Shown here piece after piece: positions 46,721 through 57,858 of a stretch of 64,000 bases of DNA. The notes under the pieces are model-generated. The model worked only from the letters and a program-made list of their open reading frames with translations. It made no database searches and had not been told where the DNA came from. The stretch covers positions 187,200,813-187,264,812 of the forward strand of contig NC_039359.1 of the NCBI RefSeq assembly GCF_003573695.1, in the 5' to 3' direction. Every line of letters starts with the position of its first letter. The first letter of the stretch is position 1. This DNA comes from Papaver somniferum. Lineage: Eukaryota; Streptophyta; Magnoliopsida; Ranunculales; Papaveraceae. Both the position numbers and the translations under genes were made by a program.

Positions 46721-48572
46721 CTAGTCCTCGAGCAAATCAAATAAAACTTACAACTTCAAAACGTTTCAGCGTCCCAAACATCCAAAGAGTTATGAGGACA
46801 TAGAGTTTCTGCATGCTAGTAATAAGAAGTTAGAAATACTAAAGAACATATTCCCATTCTTAAATGTTGAGCGAGAAATAACCACACCATATGAGAGAAT
46901 GCGTGTTTGAAAAGCGATCAATAAGCATTTCGCCTCGACTTTTGCCTCACCAAAAAAAGGGTTTTATGAAATTGCACTCAAAATACGTACTTTTATGGTT
47001 CTCACATGTGTGCAGGTAGGAATGAAGAGAGAATTCCTGCAACACGTTGAATGGTGGGAAGGACAACTTCCGAAATATTTTAAAAACCCACATCTTTTAA
47101 CGTTTTGAAAAACCATTTTTCTAACGATCTATAAGAAAGGAAATCAACCATTATTATTGAGGATGAGATTACTTACTTACCTTCACATCCGATTGCAAAT
47201 TATGATAACACCACTCTCACGGCATCCAATAGAAACGTCTTCCACTCCTCTCTACATCTTCTTGGTCTTCGTCTTTGGCTTCAAATATTGATGATAAACA
47301 CTCGAACTTCGTAATTCCTTGACAATTGTAACTCTTTACCTTAAATCCTTGTCGCTTGAAACTTCCTTATAGATTTTTCTTCCCCACGCCTTATTAAATA
47401 AAAGATAAAAACAAAAATTTCTCTTGCCATCATTTTTTTTTTTTTATTATTTTTTTTTTACTTTTTTTTAGAGACAAGAGAAATAAAATACAAAACAAAG
47501 TGAAAATAAAAACAAACCATGGCCGTTGGAAAAGTACTTTACCACTTGATTCTTCACAACTTGTATCGTCTCGAAATCATAAACTTCAATAATTCTCACC
47601 TTTTGCTTTTCTTTGCTTTTGTAAATAAGTCTTCAACATGTATATGTAAAAATCCGCTCATTATATGTTAGTCTTCAACATGTATATATAAAAATCCACT
47701 CATTTTATGTTGCTTTACTTGGATATGAAATTTACTCTTTTCTTGTTCCGTTGCTTGTAAACCTTGAACTTTTTCAACTTTCCTTATAGATTTTGATGTC
47801 GTTCCCTTGTTGATGATGATGATGGTGTTTCTATGGATCCGTTGTTGTCGAGAGAGAGAATGATGCTAACTGCAAATCGAACTACAAGAAGGAGGCTTTC
47901 ATCTATAGACGTCACCCTCATGATTGACAAAATTAGCACTCAAGAGATCAAAGAGTAGTGCTTCTATTGGTGGGAGGTTGGGTAGCTCACCATTCTACCC
48001 GGAATTAACGTACGGTGACACACACTCAAAAGAAAGCTCTTTAGTTATTTATAAAGAATTTCTGGTCGGTGCCTCGCATGATATAAATAGGGTAGTCTTC
48101 ACTAATGATTGATCAGCAACTCTAATAATGCATGTCTCCCTGCTCCTAATATGCATCACCGGCATTATTAAATCCATTATTTAACACTCTAACAAGCAAG
48201 AAATCTGAACGTAGTTCCCTAACACTTCCAAGTTCAGTTATGTCGGTCAGAATTCTCTATGTAAACATACCTAGAAGTATGCTAGTGACTCTAAAATCTC
48301 TAAAAGTTGGAGGTTTTATGCAATTTTTTTTTTTAATATGCTTAACCACTCCCCCACACTTAAACCTTACATTGTCCTCAATTTAATTGAATCGTCCTAG
48401 TAAAGTCAAGGTGGGAAATCCTAATATGATATGGAACAAGAAAAAAGAAATAAACAAAAAAAAGAAAAAAAAAAAAGAAAAAGTAAAAGGATAAGAAATA
48501 CAAAACCTATGGGTTGCCTCCCATTAAGCGCTTGTTTTAAAGTCGACGGCCTGACTTGGCTCTTGCTTCACA
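46721..48572 (-). other. Region between integrase and 3' LTR of the Athila-like element
   Basis: Athila elements often encode an envelope-like protein here. In this copy I see only short frames and A/T runs (for example 47427-47470). A second polypurine-like tract, GGTTTAAGTGTGGGGGAGTG on the minus strand, lies at about 48366-48347. Confidence 0.55.
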
Positions 48573-49790
48573 TTACTCCTCCAGAGGGAGTGAATCCTCA
48601 AATGAAAGTTCCTCCACATTCACATATGCGATGTTCTCGTAGTATGGCTTCAATCTATGGCCGTTGACCTTGGAAACCGAGTTATCTCTAAGACTAGTAA
48701 TTTCAACTGCACCATAAGGAAAAACATTAGTAACAACATATGGTCCAATCCAACGGGACCTTAACTTTCCAGGAAATAGTTTAAGGTGAGAATGATATAA
48801 AAGGACTTTTTGTTACACTTTGAAGCTTTTCCTAGAAATCATCTTGTCATGAAAAAGCTTGGTCTTTTCCTTATAAATCCGGGCACTCTCGTAAGCATCA
48901 TTACGTATCTCCTCTAGCTCATGTAGTTGTAACTTTCTTTGCTTCCCCGCTTCATCATACTCCATGTTGCATTTCTTTATCCCCCAATAAGCCTTATGTT
49001 CAAGTTCAACCGGAAGATGACAAGCTTTACCATAAACCAACTGATATGGAGACATTCCAATTGGTGTCTTGTACGTCGTTCTATACGCCCAAAGTGCATC
49101 ATTAAGCTTAAAGCTCCAATCTTTCCTTGTAGTATTCACCGTTTTCTCAAGAATGGACTTGATTTCCCGGTTTGAAATTTCCGCTTGTCCACTAGTTTGT
49201 GGATGATAAGGCGTACCAATCTTATATGTAATGTTGTACTTCTTGAAGAGAGCGTGGAAAGCCTTCTTGAAATGTGAGCCTCCATCGCTTATCACCACTC
49301 TTGGTGTACCATGCCTAGTGAATAAGTTTTCTCTTACAAAATCACAAACAACTTGAGAATCATTAGTTTTGGTGGCTCTAGCTTCCACCCATTTCGAAAC
49401 ACAATCCACCGAAAGAAGTATATAAAAATTTCCATTTGAATTGACAAAAGGGCCCATAAAATCGATTCCCCACACATCAAAAATCTCAATGGTGAGGATT
49501 GGTGTGAGTGGCATTTGATTTCGAGCACCTAGATTGCCCGTTCTTTGACATCTATCACACGATTTTCAAAAAACATGTGCTTCTTCAAACAAGGTTGGCC
49601 AATAAAATCCACTCTCGAGAACTTTGAGAGCGGTACGTTTAGAACCAAAATGGACACCACAAGCGAGAATGTGACAGAAAGAGAGAATAGATTGAAATTC
49701 GAAATTTGGCACGCACCTTCGTATCATTTGATCCACGCCATATTTCCATAAGTATGGTTCATCCCACACATATTGCTTGGCTATCTTCTT
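48573..49790 (-). pseudogene. Athila-like pol: integrase (broken)
   Basis: Reading down the minus strand: a zinc-binding HHCC region is present ([10 protein letters not shown], then a TGA at 49566, then [10 protein letters not shown]). The catalytic core follows with the three acidic residues visible in [18 protein letters not shown] and [10 protein letters not shown]. The chain then runs to KSFKV with a stop at 48813, where a glycine codon probably was. Beyond that stop the same frame continues [17 protein letters not shown] and SRWIGPYVV, the GPF/Y module, to TAA at 48573-48575. Integrase inserts the cDNA into chromosomes. The two internal stops make this copy inactive. Confidence 0.92.
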
Positions 49791-51612
49791 AAGTTTCATC
49801 TTTTGGAAGTTAGACATTGTATTAGGTACCTTCCTTGTTACCAAGTAATTCACTATATCCGCGTACCAAGGTGTAGAATTTTCCAAGGAGAAAAGTTGTT
49901 CGTCCGGAAAGCGGTCTTGTAATGGAAGTTCTTCTTGAGACATAACAAGTCTACTGAGATGATCCGCAACGGTATTTTCTACACCTTTCTTGTCTCGAAT
50001 TTCTATGTCGAACTCTTGTAGCAATAGGATCCATCGTATTAGCCTTGGCTTAGCTTCTTTCTTCTTTATTAAGTATTTAAGTGCGGCATGATCGGAATAT
50101 ACAATAACCTTTGTGCCCACCAAATATGATCGAAACTTTTCCAATGCAAAAACTATAGCCAATAACTCCTTCTCCGTGGTAGAATAGTTGATTTGTGCAT
50201 CATTAAGGGTCCTCGATGCATAATAGATAACATGGGACAATTTGTCCACTCTTTGACCCAAAACGGCTCCAACCGCATAATCACTAGCATCACACATTAA
50301 TTCAAATGGAAGATTCCAATCCGGATTTGATAATTGGCGCACTTGTCAACATTGCCTTCAATTTGTCAAAGGCATCCTTGCATTCCTTGTTGAAGTCAAA
50401 AGGTACCTCCTTTTGTAATAACTTGCACATCGGCATGGAGATTTTGGAGAAATCCTTGATAAACCGCCTATAGAAACCTGCATGGCCAAGAAATGAACGG
50501 ATTTCCCTCACCGAAGTGGGATATTGTAAGTTTATTAAATCTATCTTTGACTTGTCCACTTCGAGCCCTCGAGAGGACACGATGTGACCAAGTACTATGC
50601 CATGGTTTACCATAAAGTGACATTTCTCCCAATTAAGGACAAGGTTTGTGTCTATGCATCGTTTAAGAACTAGTTCAAGGTTGTCTAAACAACTATCAAA
50701 AGAATTGCGTAAACACTGAAATCATCCATAAATACCTCGATGATGCGCTCCACATAGTCCGAGAATATACTAACCATGCATCTTTGGAAAGTAGCCGGTG
50801 CATTGCAAAGACCAAACGACATCCGTCTATATGCAAACGTTCCAAACGGACAAGTGAAAGTGGTCTTCTCTTGGTCCTCCGGTGCAATAACAATTTGGTT
50901 GTATCCCGAATAACCGTCCAAGAAACAATAATAAGAATGCCCCGCTAACCGCTCCAACATTTGATAGGTAAAGGAAAGTGATCCTTTCGAGTTGCGGAAT
51001 TAAGCTTTCGATAATCAATGCACACTCTCCAACCGGTTTGAACTCTTGTAGGAACAAGTTCATCGTCTTGATTTCTAACAACCGTAACACCGGACTTCTT
51101 TGGTACCACTTGTACCGGACTAACCCATTTGCTATCGGATATTGGGTAGATCACCCCACACTTAGCAATTTGAGTATCTCTTTCTTCACAACCTCCATCA
51201 TGGGAGGATTAAGCCTACGTTGAGCATCACGTACCGGCTTCACGTTCTCTTCCATTAGAATTCTATGCATGCACACGGATGGACTAATGCCTTTGATGTC
51301 CGCAATTGTCCACCCAATAGCCGTTTTGTGCTCTTTCAAAACTCTAAGCAAACGGTCTTCTTGTACCGGTGTGAGGTTCTTTACAATAATCACCGGAAGC
51401 TCATCTTCATCTCCCAAGAAAGCATACTTCAAATGTTCCGGAAGTGGCTTCAATTCTAGCTTAGGCGCCTTCACAATAGATGGTACAAGTAATTCATCAT
51501 CCATGGGTAAAGAAATATATGAAACATTACCCTTTTTAGCTTCTTGCAATGCCGTCAAGGCACCACACATCTCCACCAATTCCTTGGAGATTTCAACATC
51601 CAAATTAGACAA
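49791..51612 (-). pseudogene. Athila-like pol: reverse transcriptase and RNase H (broken)
   Basis: Reverse transcriptase pieces occur in three phases: 51612-51151 (QRRLNPPMMEVVKKEI), 51154-50945 (WVSPVQVVPKKSG, CIDYRKLNSATRKDHFPLP) and 50960-50685 (FLDGYSGYNQI, SFGLCNAPATFQRCM, catalytic VFMDDFSVY). The thumb/connection lies at 50613-50302 (RSFLGHAGFYRRFIKDFS). RNase H begins at 50342 with [33 protein letters not shown] and ADHLSRL, all four acidic positions being present. At least three frameshifts separate these blocks. The order is that of Ty3/gypsy pol. Confidence 0.92.
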
Positions 51613-52385
51613 CCGTGGACGTCCAATTCAATGCTCTTTTGCAACACCACCTCAAGTTCGTCCTTTCGACTCAATTCCACCATTTGTTGCGCTAACGAAC
51701 TAACCACATCAATGGAGTAAGCGGAATGCACATCACTTGGGTAGCGCATGGCTTCAAATATGTTGAAGTGTATTATCTCCTTATCGAATTCCATAGTAAG
51801 TGTACCCTTGTCAACGTCAATCTTCGTCTTTGCGGTCTTCATAAATGGCCTCCCAAGAAGTAAAGAAGTAGATGACCGATTCTCATTGTTGTCCATATCC
51901 ACCACGAAGAAATCAACCGGAAAAATTAGCTCATTCACTTGCACTAGCACGTCTTCTACAAGTCCCTTAGGATATATGTTAGACTTGTTTGCTAATTGGA
52001 TAATAACTCTTGTATCTTTCAAAGGTCCAAGATTCAAGGTGTCATATATATCGGCCGACATTACACTTATGGAAGCTCCCAAGTCAAGTAAAGCATGTTC
52101 AAACCTTTTTGTACCAATAGTAATTGGCACCGTGAAACCACCGGGATCCGTGCACTTTGTAGGCATCTTCTTCAATAGCATAGCCGACGCACTCTCGCCA
52201 ACTTTAGTAATTTCATTATCAAGCAACCTATCCTTCTTTGTGCATAATTCCTTCATGAACTTAGCATACCTTGGCATTGTCTTGATGGCCTCTATGAATG
52301 GGATGTTGATTTCTATCTTCTTGAAGATATCCATGAGTGCCTTGTCTTGAGCTTCTTTCTTGGACTTAGCAACGACTAGGAAAAG
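51603..52385 (-). pseudogene. Athila-like pol: aspartic protease
   Basis: The frame from about 52385 contains AKSKKEAQDKALMDIFKKIE, then the active-site region HALLDLGASISVM, then the flap and LLLGRPFM. Athila-type proteases typically have DLGAS where retroviral enzymes have DTG or DSG, so this is a family trait rather than damage. A one-base shift near 52373 separates it from the gag linker, and another near 51610 separates it from reverse transcriptase. Confidence 0.88.
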
Positions 52386-53793
52386 GAGGTGGAGTAGTGA
52401 AACTAGGAACCGGTTCCTTGGATTGGTCGGTTGGTGTTGAATTCTCCTTTGGTGCGACTTCCTCCTTGTCTTTGACTACCTCTTCACTAGCTTCTTCATG
52501 ATGATTGGACTCTCCACTTGTCTCCACTTCTTAACGTAACCGCATTAACATTCTCTCTTGGATTCACAAATGGTTGTGAAGGAAGCTTTGTGGATGCTTG
52601 AGATTTCAATAGATGCACATCGGTTGCCAATTGTCCCATTTGGGTTTCCAAAGCCTTAATGGCCGATTCATTCTTTTGTTGGCTTTGTTGTAACATAGAA
52701 GTAAGACCTTGCATGCCTTGCATTAACGCATTGAGCTTGTCATCACTCGAAGAATCACGCTCCTTGACTTGTTGTGGTTGGAATTGTTGTTGAGGTTGGA
52801 AGCGTGATTGTTGGAAACCACTTTGTTGCACATATGGATTAGGAGCCGCCGCTTGCTTGTTGGCATAACTAAAGTTAGGGTGATCCTTCCAACCGGGATT
52901 GTAAGTATTGGAGTATGGATCGTACCTTGGCCTTTGATTTGGATATAAAGCATTTACTTGTTCGGTCTCATCATCCGGAATAATTACCGCGGCCATTCGT
53001 TGCATTACCCTTTCCATGCTCCCCATCCTTTGTTCAAGGTATGATGATGAATCACTAACTTCATGCACTCGCCTAACCGTTGTTTCTTCTCTTGTGTAGA
53101 TTTTTTGCGAGTTTACAACCATACTTTCAATCAACTCTCTAGCTTGGGTCAATGTCTTGTTCATTAGTGCACCACCACCTGCGGCGTCAAGAAGAGATCT
53201 ATCACTTGGGTGGAGAGCTTCATAGAAGTATTGGAGTATCATGACGTCAGTGAATTGATGGTGTGGACATCTTGCCACCAATCTCTTGTATCGCTCCAAA
53301 CATTCATACAATGACTCTCCCACATTTTGCTTCATCCCACAAATCTCCTTGCGAATTTGAGTAGCTTTTGAGGAAGGAAAATATTTCTCGAGGAAAAGTT
53401 TCTTCATCCCATTCCATGTGGTGATACTTCCGGAAGGCAAATAATATAACCATTCCTTAGCATTGCCCGCCAAAGACAACGGGAAAGCTTTCAACATTGC
53501 TCCATCCGCATTAATCTCCGGTGGAAGCATAGCCATGACTATGGTAGAGAAGTTCATAAGATGTTTGTTTGGATCTTCATTCACCATGCCATGAAACTTT
53601 GGTAACTCTCTAATCAACCCCAGCTTGATCTCGAAGGTTGAATTAGTTTGGATACACCATTTTTGTGTATCGATCTTGTGAGAAGCTAGATCCTTGAGTG
53701 TACGATCATCCATTTCTTCTTCGTCTATATCGGAATCTGCGAACTCACTAGATGAAGAAGGAGGAAGCGGAGTGTTAACCGCTCGAAAGAGGT
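52374..53793 (-). pseudogene. Athila-like gag (frameshifted, fused to LTR)
   Basis: The retrotransposon gag domain is clear: RELPKFHGMVNEDPNKHL, LSLAGNAKEWLYYLP, FLEKYFPSSKATQIRKEI, ECLERYKRLVARCPHH. A Gln-rich segment and a coiled stretch (ALMQGMQGLTSMLQQSQQ) follow. The capsid assembles the particle around element RNA. The open frame extends upstream to 53851, but its first 20 or so residues come from LTR sequence. After AVTLRSG, a frameshift near 52525 precedes HHEEASEEVVKDKEEV, and another near 52373 leads into protease. No CCHC knuckle was noticed. Confidence 0.9.
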
Positions 53794-56522
53794 TTTTACA
53801 CCTAATTAACAAGTAATACAGTGTAGTCAAGTTCGTTCCCACGAGGAGCAAGAGGTTTTAGTTGTTTAGTTGTCACAAATAGAGGGGATTGGATTTAGAT
53901 TTCAAAAACAAAAAAATAAATAAATAAAGCAATTAAAAGTTTAAGTTGAAATCAATAAGAGAGATTAGATCAAGGAATCCTTCTTCGTTGCAAAACAATG
54001 ATTCAAGTTATGTTCTTTTCCACTTTTTATTAGTCACATATTATCACCAACCATAGGTAAAGCATCTAGCTCAGTGCTAAACCCCTAAATCCCTAGTATC
54101 ACTGGATACGGAAGTTCTCGACTACCGGATTCTATTCACCAAACCATCTAGTAGTAGCTCACTCAAGATGTAATTTCGTTAAAAGCATTAAGTTTATGAA
54201 TTTATTAGGTTGATATTAGTAGTTAGACTCTTAGCTCAAGTTCTACTTGCTAACGTTGTTTCCACACACAATTGCTCCACGGAATCCCTCCGCAAGGTCT
54301 CGTGTTTGCTACTTATGTAAAGAGTCAAGAAACGATTACTTATATCCTAACTTTCACTAGCTTTAGATCAATTAACAAATCAATTTAATCGGCCTCCTAA
54401 ACAATCTACCAATCAACCAGGAATGTATAAACATTCCTATTAGTAAAAACAAACGATAATCATGTGAAAAACTTCAAAGTAGATTTAAGAAAACAAAACT
54501 CAAAACATGTTAAGAACTAGGAATTCATCCTCGGTCAATAAGAAAATTAGCTACTCATGTTTTTGAAATTCACACAAATAATTAAAGGGAGAATTTTTAA
54601 AGTTCACACAAATAATTAAAAGAAGAATTTTGAAAGCAAGCAAAAACACAAGTGTTGTGTGTGTAGAGAGGTGTGTAGAAGTGTGTGGAGAACTTCTCTA
54701 TTTATAGGCTTCAATGCTCTCCAATCCTTGTAGAAAAAGAATCCTCATTCCATAATAAAACCACTTTCTCAATTTGAGCCTAATTCCAATTTTTAAGTCA
54801 AATTCTCCAAATCTAAGTATTCACACCCATGAAAAGAATCCACACAAAAAATCTGTAAATTTGGGTTGCCTGAAAAGTCCTCGAGATCACCGGAAATATG
54901 CCGGAAAAGTCACCGCAGATTATCTGAGATTCTCCTCTGGTTAGGGAATATTCCGTTCAGATACCGTCATAAGTAACAGTCAAACTGACGGTCTTCGTTA
55001 GTCAACCGGGTCAAAGAAGAGAGAGTCAGCTTCAGTCAGTTCGTCTTAATCATGGCTTACTCATCTGACTCACTGAGTTAGGTTCAACGAGCCGCTGGGT
55101 CGACTCGTCGGAGGAAAAATTCAGCAGAGTATCCTTTGTTTCTGGTCGAATCTCAGGCCAAATCTCAGGCAATTTTTAGCTCCATTTCCTGTACACAATT
55201 CCTAACATTCATCTAATCAATCATTCAATCACAACCCATTCTTCAATTCAACCTTGGCAGCATAACGCCTTCTTCTTCCTGTTTATCGATTCAACAGATT
55301 CAATGGCAGTATCAGAACCACCCCATTTCCTCTTCTTTCCCTGTATATCATAACATCTCAAGAACGAGTTCGATTCCTCCTTAGATTCTCTTTTCTGTTG
55401 AGCTCAGATTAACCATCACCAATACCAAACAAAACCCATTCATTCAAACTCATCTACTTTCCTCCACTCGAAACCCATGAACGTCAATATCAGATCCCCT
55501 TTTTACACAACTACATCTTCTACATCTGAATCTGAACTAACCATTGCGCACCAAAATCTTCATCAATTTCTCTCTGAAATTCATAGCAAACCCAGCCATC
55601 ATTATCTCACAATCCCATTCAATCTCAGATTACATTGAACCCATCATCAATTTCTGAGTTCAACAGCAAACCCATAATCAACAGCAACAACTTCAATTTA
55701 GATTTCTTCTCTTCCTATCTCGATTCACATATCCACCATGATCAACATTTATGGACACCATATTCTCATCAGCAGCTCTATCTCTTAATCCTTCTCTATG
55801 AATCGATCACATTGATTCAATTTCAGAACCGAAAGCAAAAACCCCCAGTTCCTTCATACCCTATTAGTTTAAGAACACCACCATCATCTCGGCAACAGTA
55901 CCAGAATCATCATTTTCTTGATCTAATCTTCATCTGAGCCCGAGTTGAACAACACCCATCCTATAATCATCTCGATTCATCAGTATCAGCTCTCAATTCA
56001 GAGATCAACATCACTAAGCCCTAATTTTACTTCAATTGAATCTCGCTTAAACACAACATCAGAACATGGACTCGTTGATAACAACAATCACAGTTCTTCA
56101 ATTTTCTCCAATCATCTTGATTTCAGTTATTTCTTTTTCTCGATCTCTTTTCTGAAATAATAGCAGCAGCGCTGCTTTTCTTCTCGGTTTCAGGTGGAAC
56201 TAAAAGCATGAATGAGAAAATCGATTTTAGGTTATAAAAACGTGACAGCTATTTGCACCCACTGCTGGAATATAGTCACCCCACGGTAGCCCCTTAACGT
56301 CGAGTTGCCCCTTAACCTTGCCAGGCTCCCAATAGTGATTGCTCTGAATGACCTTCTTACCCTTTCCATGCTCAAATTGGGTGATTTCTTCTTATTTTCC
56401 TCCGTATGACTCCAAAATACCTAAAACACTCAAAACAAACGTAAAATACAAAATTCACAAGAAAAAATAGCAAAGAAAGCATAACTACTACATCGTAAAT
56501 TAGGTATTTTAGACACCTATCA
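53793..56522 (-). repeat. 5' LTR of the Athila-like element, inner end deleted
   Basis: It matches 43954-46698 but lacks the last 37 or so bases of the LTR on the gag side. Similarity stops in TTTTTACACCTAATTAAC, after which gag-coding DNA follows at once. The TATA box on the minus strand is at 54697-54708. It ends GACACCTATCA, followed by GGTAC. Confidence 0.9.
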
Positions 56523-56527
56523 GGTAC
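56523..56527. repeat. Right target-site duplication GGTAC
   Basis: It matches 43949-43953 and directly follows the final CA of the Athila-like element. Confidence 0.9.
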
Positions 56528-56900
56528 CAAAATACACCACCAACTTTTTCTTAGGCAACTTGTATGGAAAACTTAAATACAATTACGAGAGTTCAACTTA
56601 ACGAATCTCAATCAAGGAACAATATCTAGAGTTATATCTCTTTCTCTCACAATCAAAAAGTTTACAGAGACTAGTATGTGAACCTGATTTGCGTGTGAGA
56701 GTACTTGGGTGATTCCAAAGATTAATTTTCAAGTAATCAATCACGTTGTATCCTACTTTGATTGATTTACGTACACATGTAATATTTCAATTATAAATAT
56801 AAACAATATAATGCGGAAAAGAATTAACACATACACCAGAAATTTTGTTAACGAGGAAACCACAAATGCATAAAAATCCGGGACCTAGTCCACATGATAG
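56528..56900 (-). repeat. Right fragment of the split copia-type LTR
   Basis: Shared words with 23100-23220 include ACAATATAATGCGGAAA, CCAGAAATTTTGTTAACGAG and GGGACCTAGTCCA. Similarity ends near 56900, where the next LTR parts (AAGCCGCTACAG and onward) are missing, so the fragment is truncated. Confidence 0.7.
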
Positions 56901-57858
56901 AAGAAGCTCATCGGATGAGGATCAAAGATTACATCAATGTAAACTTTTGGTTTATGTGAAAGCTCCATCCATGGTCTCAGAATCATAAGTGGTCTTATGA
57001 CCAACATCCTCAGCTTCTTCATCAACTGTTCATTCTCTACAGCCTCAACCTGGAAATGTTACTTAGTGAATCACTCCAAGTACAAGGGATTCATATCAAG
57101 ACATATGTGCATGAAAATATATTAACTCATCTCAAAGCTTCCACGGTGGAAGGTGTGACATGCCCATTTAATCGCCTAAAATTTTCATGGGACATGACCT
57201 GCAATACTATGTGGTTCAGTGAATCAACTTCACCAACAAGTACTCATCCTTATACACTTGCATCAAAGTATGTATTTTCCTTCACTTTTAAGGCTTTATG
57301 TAACAAAAGTCTTCATCTTCTTTTCTCTCTAACTCTTTATGCCCCCATAAGCATAAGAGCTTTTCCATGCATCAAACCAATTGATAAACTCACACAAATC
57401 AACAATATCATAACAAAAACATATACTGCAACAAACTCATTTTATTGCACTAAAGGAAGATTAGGAAACTTGGCCCTCACATGGACCAAAACAGGTCATT
57501 CACCCTCTTGGTGAATACCTAACACTCTCTACAAATCAGTGGTTCGTCTCTCAATTGAACAACCCTCAACTTATTAATCTCTAGGATATTTATAATGCTA
57601 AAGATCAGGCCAAAAAATTTGTGCAACCGCTTGCACATCCTACAGACAGCCACATGTCCACAGGTAGTTTTCTTAACCGTTAATCTGCTTTTCAACTGCC
57701 ACCTTTTGTGTTGTCTTGCAGATTGAAGCCACACTTGTCTTGAACGGTTAGAGACACTCTAATAAGTTTATAAACTTGCTTCATAACCATTACAACTTGT
57801 CTCACATCATTGTCATGCTCACAAAGCCAATAAACAACACTTGAGCCATAATACGCCA
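56901..57858. other. Unassigned DNA left of the Tat-like LTR
   Basis: The minus strand holds a TATA-like GCATTATAAATATCC near 57590, and could be another LTR or promoter. The open frame 57056-57514 on the plus strand resembles nothing known and lacks coding-like features. Confidence 0.35.

Larger units (their letters stand above)
43954..56522 (-). mobile_element. Athila-like Ty3/gypsy LTR retrotransposon (12.6 kb), full span
   Basis: Direct LTRs of about 2.7 kb (43954-46698 and about 53793-56522) enclose gag, protease, reverse transcriptase, RNase H and integrase on the minus strand. TGAT/ATCA ends and GGTAC duplications on both sides fix the borders. A polypurine tract (AAGTGTGGGGGAATT) abuts the 3' LTR. 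The DLGAS protease motif and the IN-to-LTR tail of about 1.9 kb fit the Athila branch, but no envelope-like ORF survives. The two LTRs are closely similar, so insertion is fairly recent. The upstream LTR is fused to gag by a deletion, and pol carries stops and frameshifts, so it cannot move by itself. Confidence 0.93.

Noticed and set aside
57056..57514. 152-codon ORF on the plus strand
   Set aside because: No similarity to any family I know, no plausible promoter or splice context, and amino-acid use looks like translated noncoding DNA.
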